Both the position numbers and the translations under genes were made by a program. The notes beneath the pieces are model-generated. The model searched no databases, was not told where the DNA came from, and was given only the letters and a program-made list of their open reading frames with translations. This document shows positions 7,810-12,780 of a stretch of 12,780 nt of DNA, piece after piece. Source of the stretch: JAUSPI01 sp964650385 (lineage in GTDB: Bacteria; Desulfobacterota; Syntrophia; Syntrophales; JADFWA01); assembly GCA_964650385.1 (NCBI GenBank), contig CAZYTP010000076.1:1-12780 (forward strand). Reading direction: 5' to 3'. Each line of letters starts with the position of its first letter. Positions within the stretch are counted from its first letter, which is position 1.

Positions 7810-8733
7810 TTACCCTCCTTTGGCCTTGGGATGAGCTTTGTCGTACACTTCTATCAGCCTGTTTACACTCACGGACGTATACTTCTGTGTTGTGGAAAGG
7901 CTCTCATGACCAAGAAGTTCCTGAATAATCCTGAGATCCGCACCCGCATCCATCAGATGAGTGGCAAATGTATGTCTTAATGTATGAGGGCCAATTTTCC
8001 TGTTAATTCCGCTCATACGGACATACTTATCTATGATTCTTCCCACACTCCTCGGCGTTAATCTTGTAGCAATCCTGCTGACAAAAAGTGGTTTTTCAAT
8101 ATGAGCCTCAACTTTTTTCTTTGTCAGTTCACCTCTTCTCTCAATATAGTTATTAACAGCAGTTAGTGCAAGGGTACCCACAGGAACTATTCTTTCCTTC
8201 TTTCCCTTTCCTCTGACCAACATCTGGGATTGTGTAAAATCTATGTCATCGATGTTTAACCCGGTAAGTTCACTAACGCGTACACCTGACGAATATAACA
8301 GCTCCATCATCGCCCTGTCCCGGAGACCAAGCGCGTCCTGTTTAAACTTCACATCCAGAAGAGAAAACATCTCATCCACCGAAAGAAAGACAGGCAAGTA
8401 TTTGTCAGCCTGAGGTGCTTGAACCATTTCGGCGGGATTATTACTAATTCTCCCCTCTCGAAGCAGATATTTAAAAAACGATCTTAGCGTTGCAACCTTC
8501 CTCGATATAGTAACTTTCTTAATCTTTCTCCGGTAGAGAGACCCTAAAAATGCCCTTATGACAAGGTGATCAATACCAACAAACCCCTCACCGCTTTCTC
8601 CTGCAGATATATTGTTTCTCTCCAGATATTCCTTGAACTGCCTTAAATCGGCCAGATAATTCCTCCTAGTGTGTGGAGAAAGATTCCTCACAACCTTCAT
8701 GTGAACTTCAAAATCTCTTATTGCTTTCTCCAT
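7810..8733 (-). CDS. xerC: Tyrosine recombinase XerC
   Basis: Site-specific recombinase of the lambda-integrase family that, with XerD, resolves chromosome dimers at dif during division. The product is 307 aa, the usual Xer length. The N-terminal SAM-like core-binding domain (about 1-100) contains NLSPHTRRNY, and the C-terminal catalytic domain carries the full set of active-site residues: Arg152 (GVRVSEL), Lys176 (RGKGKKER), His250 and Arg253 (PHTLRHTFATHL), His276 (LLGHESL) and the nucleophile Tyr285 (QKYTSV). The linkage to hslV-hslU is a conserved arrangement for XerC and argues against a phage integrase. The start ATG has AGGA about 8 nt upstream. The gene begins only 27 nt after the run of T of a strong terminator, so its promoter is unclear. 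XerC versus XerD is assigned by context. Confidence 0.93.
   Translation of the reverse strand: MEKAIRDFEVHMKVVRNLSPHTRRNYLADLRQFKEYLERNNISAGESGEGFVGIDHLVIRAFLGSLYRRKIKKVTISRKVATLRSFFKYLLREGRISNNPAEMVQAPQADKYLPVFLSVDEMFSLLDVKFKQDALGLRDRAMMELLYSSGVRVSELTGLNIDDIDFTQSQMLVRGKGKKERIVPVGTLALTAVNNYIERRGELTKKKVEAHIEKPLFVSRIATRLTPRSVGRIIDKYVRMSGINRKIGPHTLRHTFATHLMDAGADLRIIQELLGHESLSTTQKYTSVSVNRLIEVYDKAHPKAKGG
7813..7821 (-). promoter_or_regulatory. Shine-Dalgarno of hslV within xerC
   Basis: The minus-strand AAAGGAGGG formed by the last xerC codons precedes TAAATG, where the xerC stop and the hslV start abut. It is the strongest ribosome binding site in the window and lies inside the upstream gene, consistent with coupled translation. 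Confidence 0.75.
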
Positions 8734-8760
8734 GAATTTATCCTGCCCTTACTTTGGCCC

Positions 8761-8805
8761 AAAAAAATAACAGCCATGAAAACGCACACTCCGTGTTTTC
8801 ATGGC
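8761..8805 (-). terminator. Rho-independent terminator upstream of xerC
   Basis: Perfect 11-bp inverted repeat, GCCATGAAAAC at 8773-8783 and GTTTTCATGGC at 8795-8805, with an 11-nt loop. On the minus strand the stem is followed by TGTTATTTTTTT (8772-8761), the form of an intrinsic terminator for leftward transcription. It lies about 80 nt past the stop of the 74-aa gene and 27 nt before the xerC start. The plus strand has no T-run after the stem, so it acts in one direction only. Confidence 0.85.
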
Positions 8806-8885
8806 GAAGAACAATCATCTGAGAAAGTCGTAATCTGCAATATTTTCAATGAAGTAAGGATGCTACTTTGTTATGGAAGCGGCCA

Positions 8886-9110
8886 TCAACATCGCCTTAT
8901 TCCAGCATGATAACAACAGCAGGGATTGTCAAAGTTATTATCAAATACTCTCGTACAGCCGTCCCTGAAGGCTATTCTAACAAAAGAACATCCTCCAAGT
9001 ACCTGGGAATTCCTTTCCTCAACTACAACACCATAACCCCATTCGGGAAAGCGAAGATGGATTACCTGATCACCGACTTGAAGATAAAGCCGCCGAAATT
9101 CCTCATTCAT
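8886..9110 (-). CDS. Small DUF3553-like conserved hypothetical protein
   Basis: A 74-aa cytoplasmic protein with no signal peptide or membrane segment. VGDQVIHLRFPEWGYGVVVEE (12-32), then VRIAFRDGCTRVFDNN (43-58), looks like a compact all-beta module of the DUF3553 type: VGD, an aromatic PEWG turn, GVVVE, then a second strand pair with DG. The C-terminus has a CCCY cluster (64-67) in NPCCCYHAGIR, giving five cysteines in the last 24 residues counting Cys51 and the final Cys74; it could bind metal or be redox-sensitive, but this is inference. The family function is not known to me. Support for being real: protein-like composition, resemblance to a known small family, and an intrinsic terminator about 80 nt downstream. 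Against: only a weak TGGGG-like ribosome binding site. The in-frame TAA upstream fixes the start at this ATG. Confidence 0.68.
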   Translation of the reverse strand: MNEEFRRLYLQVGDQVIHLRFPEWGYGVVVEERNSQVLGGCSFVRIAFRDGCTRVFDNNFDNPCCCYHAGIRRC

Positions 9111-9146
9111 GACAACCCCACACTGCCTGTCTATTTATCATTTGTG

Positions 9147-9173
9147 AAGCTACCCACCCACAGGGCGGGGCTT
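9147..9173 (-). other. GC-rich hairpin resembling an IS200/IS605 right end
   Basis: On the minus strand AAGC-CCCGCCC-TGT-GGGTGGG-TA-GCTT folds into a stem of 7 bp (one G:U) plus 4 bp with a two-base bulge, followed by CAC. The AAGCCCC-hairpin-GGGTAG-TTCAC layout recalls the 3' ends of TnpB-bearing IS200/IS605 elements, but no tnpA or tnpB remnant is present. Its GC richness contrasts with the AT-rich flank. It could instead be a 5'-leader hairpin of the 74-aa gene, whose start is 37 nt downstream. The structure is clear; the transposon origin is only a suggestion. Confidence 0.4.
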
Positions 9174-9195
9174 GCGGGTGCGCTTCCGGTCATTA

Positions 9196-9220
9196 AAAAT
9201 CTTAAACTTACCAAGATTTT
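9196..9220 (-). terminator. Weak hairpin after the DUF151 gene, possible terminator
   Basis: AAAATCTT and AAGATTTT form a perfect 8-bp AT-rich stem with a 9-nt loop, starting 1 nt after the DUF151 stop codon. On the minus strand the stem runs into one further T and then TAATG, so the U-run is mostly inside the stem. With only two G:C-type pairs it would be a weak terminator at best. Confidence 0.35.
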
Positions 9221-9221
9221 G

Positions 9222-9725
9222 TCACATCTTATATTTTCCAAAATCTTCCGGAGATAGACTTTCCAAAAATTCTTCCAAATTTTCCTCTTTTAATTTATCT
9301 AAACTCATTCCCTTTTTATCACTCAGATCCAATTTCCTTGATTTTTCAACAACCTTCTCATCTACGAATATAGGGGCGTTTTCCCTTAAAGCAATGGCAA
9401 TTGCATCACTAGGACGGGAATCAACTATAATATCCTTCCCATCTTTCAGGAAACATATATTGGCAAAAAATGTGTTATCCTTTAAATCATTAATCTCGAT
9501 TTTGGTCACCTTCACGTCAAGACTCTCTAATATATTGTGTAAAAGATCATGGGTCATCGGCCTGGAAAAACTTACCTTTTCCAATTCCGTCGCTATGGCA
9601 CTTGCTTCAAAAAGCCCTATCCATATCGGAACAGCCATCTTTTCCTCCATATCTTTTAAAATTACTATGGGTGTATTCGTCAAAGGATCTATAGCCAAAC
9701 CGGACACCCTCATTTCTATTAACAT
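9222..9725 (-). CDS. Bifunctional nuclease family protein (DUF151/BFN)
   Basis: A 167-aa protein of the DUF151 family, some members of which are reported to have DNase and RNase activity; the precise role in this lineage is not established. The family core is evident: strand-forming IEMRVSGLAID (3-13), PIVILKD (19-25), the signature VPIWIGLFEASAIA (32-45), FFANICF (86-92) and SRPSDAIAIAL (103-113). The last 35 or so residues are charged and helical, with LDKLKEENLEEFLESLSPEDF, in the position where the family often has a UVR-like tail. An AAGGGGG Shine-Dalgarno lies 7 nt before the ATG. It follows miaB by 15 nt and is almost certainly co-transcribed with it, a pairing I associate with Deltaproteobacteria. 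No truncation is seen. Confidence 0.9.
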   Translation of the reverse strand: MLIEMRVSGLAIDPLTNTPIVILKDMEEKMAVPIWIGLFEASAIATELEKVSFSRPMTHDLLHNILESLDVKVTKIEINDLKDNTFFANICFLKDGKDIIVDSRPSDAIAIALRENAPIFVDEKVVEKSRKLDLSDKKGMSLDKLKEENLEEFLESLSPEDFGKYKM

Positions 9726-9740
9726 TTCAAAACCCCCTTT

Positions 9741-11060
9741 TTATATTAACTCGCCTCTCAAGGAGTGGAGATAGGCCTTAATGATATTTACCGAAACTGT
9801 TTTCCCGATAATGTCAGCCCCTCCTTTAAAATTGACGATCTTATTAGACCGTGTTCTTCCCATTACATCATCACGACAATTTTTACTAACTCCTTCCACC
9901 AAGACATCCTCTATGCTGCTCTCAAGAACTCGGTTCTTTTCAAGTGAATGTGTTTCCTGAAGGGATTGAACTGTTTGTAACCTCCTGCTTTTAACATCTT
10001 CATCCACTTTATTATTAAAATGTATAGCTGCCGTACCTTCACGTTCAGAATACTTGAAAGAGAAAATACCATCAAATCTTATTTCTCCCATAAGATCAAC
10101 AGTTTCCTGAAATTCCTTCTCGGTTTCTCCGGGAAACCCCACAATAATATCCGAAGTAATACTTATACCGGGGCAAACTTCCCTTAATCTGGTGACTCTG
10201 CCCAGGTAATCCTCTCTTGTATAATGTCTGTTCATTCTCTTCAGGACATCATTCGAACCTGACTGAACGGGCAGGTGAATATGCTCGCACAGATTATCAA
10301 CCTCAGCAAAACACCCTATAATATTTTCCGATATATCTTTAGGATGAGAAGTTGTAAATCTTATCCTTTCTATCCCCTCTACCCTGCTAACCTCATTCAA
10401 TAATGTGGAGAAATCATGGCATCCACTCATTGTCCTGCCGTAAGAATTTACATTCTGACCGAGTAAAGTTACTTCCTTCACACCATGATCGGCAAGGGCG
10501 GCTATTTCATTTATAATGTCCTGAGGTTTTCTGCTCTCCTCCCTCCCTCTCAGAAAGGGGACCACACAATAGGCACAGAAATTATCGCAACCCTGCATCA
10601 CTGTAACATAGGCGCTTACACTGCCATTTCGCGGTAATGCAAGTATACCTAAGGATTGTACAGATTCGTGAAATGAGGTTTTCACAACCCGGGATCTGGT
10701 ATTTTCGATATCTCTTATCATTTCGGGAAGGCAATGTATATTATGGGTGCCAAAAACCAGATCCAAGTGCGGCGCCTTTCTAAGAAACTTTAGCCCCAGC
10801 TGTTGAGCAAGACACCCACCTATGCCTATTATCAGGTCAGGTTTCTTTAATTTTAATTCCTTGAATCTCCCTAATTCACTGTGCGCCTTCTGCTCGGCCT
10901 TTTCCCTGATACTGCATGTATTTATTATAACAAGATCAGCCTTCTTCGTATCCTTCGTCGTTTCATATCCCGACCCTTTAAGCAGTTCCATTATTTGCTC
11001 TGAATCATGGACATTCATCTGACATCCGAAGGTCCGAAGATAGAGATATTTTTGTTTCAA
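9741..11060 (-). CDS. miaB: tRNA-2-methylthio-N6-dimethylallyladenosine synthase MiaB
   Basis: Radical SAM methylthiotransferase that adds the 2-methylthio group to i6A37 of tRNAs reading U-starting codons. The product is 439 aa. The N-terminal UPF0004 domain supplies three cluster cysteines, Cys13 (FGCQMN), Cys49 (NTCSIREKA) and Cys83 (GGCLAQQ). The radical SAM domain carries CxxxCxxC as Cys158, Cys162 and Cys165 (MQGCDNFCAYC), and a C-terminal TRAM domain (about 375-437) should bind tRNA. FGCQMN, NTCSIREKA and HLPVQSGS are MiaB-like rather than RimO- or MtaB-like. The ribosome binding site is weak (AGGT about 11 nt upstream), but the N-terminus starts exactly where the family does. A likely promoter lies about 50-75 nt upstream, and the DUF151 gene follows after 15 nt. 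Confidence 0.96.
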   Translation of the reverse strand: MKQKYLYLRTFGCQMNVHDSEQIMELLKGSGYETTKDTKKADLVIINTCSIREKAEQKAHSELGRFKELKLKKPDLIIGIGGCLAQQLGLKFLRKAPHLDLVFGTHNIHCLPEMIRDIENTRSRVVKTSFHESVQSLGILALPRNGSVSAYVTVMQGCDNFCAYCVVPFLRGREESRKPQDIINEIAALADHGVKEVTLLGQNVNSYGRTMSGCHDFSTLLNEVSRVEGIERIRFTTSHPKDISENIIGCFAEVDNLCEHIHLPVQSGSNDVLKRMNRHYTREDYLGRVTRLREVCPGISITSDIIVGFPGETEKEFQETVDLMGEIRFDGIFSFKYSEREGTAAIHFNNKVDEDVKSRRLQTVQSLQETHSLEKNRVLESSIEDVLVEGVSKNCRDDVMGRTRSNKIVNFKGGADIIGKTVSVNIIKAYLHSLRGELI

Positions 11061-11107
11061 AATTTTAAAATACCTATATTATTCAAAGATTTCACATCCT
11101 ATAAATA

Positions 11108-11136
11108 AACTTAATACATGAAAAAAACATAGTCAA
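11108..11136 (-). promoter_or_regulatory. Candidate sigma-70 promoter of miaB
   Basis: On the minus strand TTGACT (11136-11131) is followed after 17 nt by TAAGTT (11113-11108); a TTAAGT one base earlier is an equally good -10. Initiation near 11100 would give a leader of about 40 nt before the miaB ATG. The rest of the 216-nt eno-miaB gap is AT-rich apart from the eno-side hairpin and repeats. Confidence 0.55.
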
Positions 11137-11217
11137 CAAAAAATTAGGCGCAAGGTAAAAGGAACGCAAATATCAAAATGGATAATTACAAAATAATATC
11201 TCTTAACCCTTAAAGGC

Positions 11218-11251
11218 TTGTTGCTCAAAGAAATACCTGTTTGAGCAACAA
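11218..11251 (-). terminator. Perfect 12-bp hairpin downstream of eno
   Basis: TTGTTGCTCAAA (11218-11229) and TTTGAGCAACAA (11240-11251) are perfect inverted arms around a 10-nt loop, 25 nt beyond the eno stop. With one bulged G the stem can extend by AGG:CCT. There is no U-run on either strand (leftward it continues GCCTTTAAGGG), so it is not a canonical intrinsic terminator. mRNA 3'-end stabilisation or Rho-associated ending are alternatives. Confidence 0.5.
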
Positions 11252-11285
11252 CCTGTTAACCTTTAACCTTTGCCCTTCAACCTTT
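11250..11285. repeat. 7-bp tandem repeat array (AACCTTT) overlapping the eno stop
   Basis: On the plus strand: AACCTGTT (8 bp), then AACCTTT, AACCTTT, GCCCTTC, AACCTTT in 7-bp register. The array contains the eno stop codon (11277-11279) and the last two eno sense codons, and touches the right arm of the 11218-11251 hairpin. It belongs to the same loose family as the arrays at 2647, 5730 and 7170. Confidence 0.8.
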
Positions 11286-12566
11286 GATAGAGTAAAGAGC
11301 CGATTTCCCCCTGTATACTGCCGCGTCACCCAGCTCTTCTTCTATTCTCAGCAATTGATTGTATTTCGCCAGCCGCTCACTCCGGGAAACTGACCCGCTT
11401 TTTATCTGTCCGCAATTTGCCGCCACCGCAACATCCGCCATACAGCTGTCTTCTGTCTCTCCAGACCTGTGGGAGATTACGGTGGTATATCCTGCCTCCT
11501 TTGCCCTCTCAATGGTTTCAAGAGTTTCAGTCAGGGTACCTATCTGGTTGAGCTTAATCAGGACAGAATTGGCAACACCGAGCGATATTCCCCTTTCCAG
11601 TATTTTTTTATTTGTCACAAAAATATCGTCACCCACAATCTGGATTTTAGAACCCAACTCATCTGTCAGCAATTTCCATCCATCCCAGTCATTTTCGTCG
11701 AGCCCGTCTTCTATTGATATGATCGAATATTTTCCGACCAGGTCACTATAGAATTTCACCATCGCCTCAGCGCTCTTACTGGGGCCTTTCTCAGCGGATA
11801 GAACATATTTGCCATCAGAATAAAATGAACTTGCCGCTGAATCAATGGCTATATATATGTCTTTTCCCGGTTCATAACCCTCTTTTTCAATCGCTTCCGT
11901 TATAAGAGAGAGGGCCTCTTCATTGGATTTCAGATTGGGCGCAAATCCTCCTTCATCCCCGACTGAAGTATTATAACCTCTGCCTTTAAGCACTTTCTTT
12001 AAACCATGAAACACCTCGCTGCACATTCGCAGACCTTCTTTAAAATTCTCTGCACCAACCGGCATGATCATAAATTCCTGGATATCAACATTGTTGTCCG
12101 CATGTTGTCCGCCATTCAAAATATTGGTCATCGGCACAGGGATTTCCCTGGCGGAAACTCCTCCAATATATCTGTAAAGCGGAAGGCCTACCGCCTCCGC
12201 AGCCGCCTTGGCACAGGCAAGGGATACTCCCAGGATAGCATTTGCGCCGAGGGATCCTTTGTTGTCCGTTCCATCCAGTTCAATCATGGTGTAATCAATT
12301 TCCCTCTGGTCGCAACAGTCCATCCCTATTATCTCAGGAGCAATCTTATAGGTTACATTTTCCACGGCCTTCTCAACACCGAGACCGTGATATCTTTCCT
12401 TGTCACCGTCCCTCAGCTCGACCATTTCATGTTCTCCCGTTGATGCACCGGATGGGACTGATGCCCTGCCGACTATTCCTGAACTCAGCGTGACCTCCAC
12501 TTCTACTGTTGGGTTTCCTCTTGAATCAAGTATTTCCCTTGAATATACGTCGATTATTTCAGTCAT
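11277..12566 (-). CDS. eno: Enolase (phosphopyruvate hydratase)
   Basis: Interconverts 2-phosphoglycerate and phosphoenolpyruvate in glycolysis and gluconeogenesis; a Mg-dependent cytoplasmic enzyme, often also in the RNA degradosome. The 429 aa match bacterial enolases. Visible: the mobile loop SGASTGEHE (39-47), LGANAILGVSLA (106-117), catalytic acid/base Glu205 in VGDEGGFAPN (202-211), Mg ligands Asp242 (AIDSAAS), Glu286 (SIEDGLDE) and Asp313 (VGDDIFVTN), catalytic Lys338 in VLIKLNQIGTLTET (335-348), SHRSGETED (365-373) and Lys389. The start has GGGAGGA (12581-12575) 8 nt upstream. The gene stands alone: its own promoter on the upstream side and a hairpin plus a 216-nt gap on the downstream side. 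Its last two codons and stop lie within a tandem repeat array. Confidence 0.98.
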   Translation of the reverse strand: MTEIIDVYSREILDSRGNPTVEVEVTLSSGIVGRASVPSGASTGEHEMVELRDGDKERYHGLGVEKAVENVTYKIAPEIIGMDCCDQREIDYTMIELDGTDNKGSLGANAILGVSLACAKAAAEAVGLPLYRYIGGVSAREIPVPMTNILNGGQHADNNVDIQEFMIMPVGAENFKEGLRMCSEVFHGLKKVLKGRGYNTSVGDEGGFAPNLKSNEEALSLITEAIEKEGYEPGKDIYIAIDSAASSFYSDGKYVLSAEKGPSKSAEAMVKFYSDLVGKYSIISIEDGLDENDWDGWKLLTDELGSKIQIVGDDIFVTNKKILERGISLGVANSVLIKLNQIGTLTETLETIERAKEAGYTTVISHRSGETEDSCMADVAVAANCGQIKSGSVSRSERLAKYNQLLRIEEELGDAAVYRGKSALYSIKG

Positions 12567-12591
12567 ATCTGCTTTCCTCCCATTTGAAAGT

Positions 12592-12600
12592 ATTATAGCA
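12592..12600 (-). promoter_or_regulatory. Extended -10 promoter of eno
   Basis: The minus strand reads TGCTATAAT (12600-12592), a consensus TATAAT with the TGn extension. No good -35 hexamer is found at 16-18 nt, which an extended -10 can tolerate. Initiation near 12585 would leave a leader of about 19 nt containing the GGGAGGA ribosome binding site. Confidence 0.6.
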
Positions 12601-12612
12601 ACTTGATGTCTG

Positions 12613-12637
12613 GAGAATGTATCTGCTACTCATTCTC
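12613..12637. promoter_or_regulatory. Inverted repeat over the eno -35 region (candidate operator)
   Basis: GAGAATG (12613-12619) and CATTCTC (12631-12637) are perfect 7-bp arms around an 11-nt spacer. Relative to the inferred eno start site they cover about -28 to -52, where the -35 element would be. A dimeric regulator's operator would fit, but no regulator family is recognised. A chance 7-bp palindrome cannot be excluded. Confidence 0.35.
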
Positions 12638-12700
12638 ACCACATTTTACTTATACTAATCGAGGGGTATTTTCAAGTTGATTGAAAAAGAAACAAGTCCG

Positions 12701-12719
12701 GGAATCAATCTCTGATTCC
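12701..12719. repeat. Perfect 7-bp inverted repeat far upstream of eno
   Basis: GGAATCA and TGATTCC flank a 5-nt spacer, about 135 nt upstream of the eno start. Leftward, the stem is followed only after about 10 nt by TTGTTTCTTTTT, so it could be a poor terminator for a gene beyond the window or a protein-binding site. The rest of 12638-12780 holds no supported gene. Confidence 0.3.
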
Positions 12720-12780
12720 AGAGGTTTCCCTAAATCCGATATTAAGGTTTGAATTAGCGGGAAAATGATTGAAAAAACCT

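Noticed and set aside
8863..8886. Seven-codon ORF (MAASITK) overlapping the stop of the 74-aa gene as TGATG, considered as an attenuation leader peptide
   Set aside because: It contains no arginine codons, is too short to be meaningful and no matching antiterminator pairing could be drawn with confidence.
8868..9257. Open frame of 129 codons on the plus strand across the DUF3553-like gene
   Set aside because: It runs through the GC-rich hairpin and the AT-rich hairpin, which are structural rather than coding, and the minus-strand 74-aa product is far more protein-like.
9172..9774. Open frame of 200 codons on the plus strand opposite the DUF151 gene
   Set aside because: It is antisense to a well-supported DUF151 gene and has a low-complexity serine/phenylalanine/lysine-rich product without recognisable motifs; it also crosses the miaB-DUF151 junction.
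12651..12780. Minus-strand frame open from the right edge (about 42 codons, ending NTPRLV)
   Set aside because: It could be the tail of a neighbouring gene, but the sequence matches no family I recognise and is interrupted by a perfect inverted repeat; too short to support.
12765..12780. ATG on the plus strand near the right edge (MIEKT) as the start of a divergent gene
   Set aside because: Only five codons are visible, with a poor GCGGG-like ribosome binding site; a repeated TGATTGAAAAA at 12678 and 12766 makes it more likely coincidental sequence.
1..12780. Search for a defence system, CRISPR array, prophage, biosynthetic cluster, tRNA or complete insertion sequence
   Set aside because: All substantial coding sequence is accounted for by housekeeping genes, and no gap exceeds about 216 nt; none of these elements is visible.

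Overview
The window is a compact stretch of bacterial chromosome in which every convincing gene lies on the minus strand, so transcription runs right to left. It is core metabolism and housekeeping rather than an accessory island. The gene order (xerC-hslV-hslU followed by argB-argD-argF-argG-argH, and miaB next to a DUF151 nuclease-like gene) is one I associate with Deltaproteobacteria in the broad sense (Desulfobacterota/Desulfuromonadota, for example Geobacter- or Syntrophus-like lineages). GC content looks moderate by eye; it was not computed. The lineage call is an inference from gene order and protein style, not from a marker search.

Read in the direction of transcription, the layout is as follows. 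(1) About 210 nt of leader and promoter DNA upstream of eno, with an extended -10 promoter and two perfect inverted repeats. (2) eno (enolase), ending inside a 7-bp tandem array and followed by a long hairpin. (3) A promoter, then miaB (tRNA 2-methylthiolation) and a DUF151 'bifunctional nuclease' gene 15 nt apart. (4) A short intergenic stretch with an AT-rich hairpin and a GC-rich hairpin resembling an IS200/IS605 right end, then a 74-aa DUF3553-like gene ending upstream of a textbook intrinsic terminator. (5) A long, probably polycistronic run: xerC, hslV, hslU, argB, argD, argF, argG and argH, with argH cut off by the left edge about a dozen residues before its expected end.

The arg genes encode five of the eight steps from glutamate to arginine: N-acetylglutamate kinase, acetylornithine aminotransferase, ornithine carbamoyltransferase, argininosuccinate synthase and argininosuccinate lyase. 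Steps 1, 3 and 5 (argA/argJ, argC) and carAB must be elsewhere. HslV and HslU form one ATP-dependent protease, and XerC is a tyrosine recombinase for chromosome dimer resolution. The xerC-hslV and argD-argF junctions are abutting or overlapping, which suggests translational coupling.

I see no undescribed multi-gene system here: no defence genes, CRISPR array, prophage, intact IS or tRNA. The unexplained structure is all noncoding. A family of degenerate 7-8 bp tandem repeats sits at four gene 3' ends, two of them sharing a 15-bp inverted copy on either side of hslU. A strong terminator stands only 27 nt before xerC. There is also a possible IS605-like scar, and a candidate operator overlaps the eno promoter.
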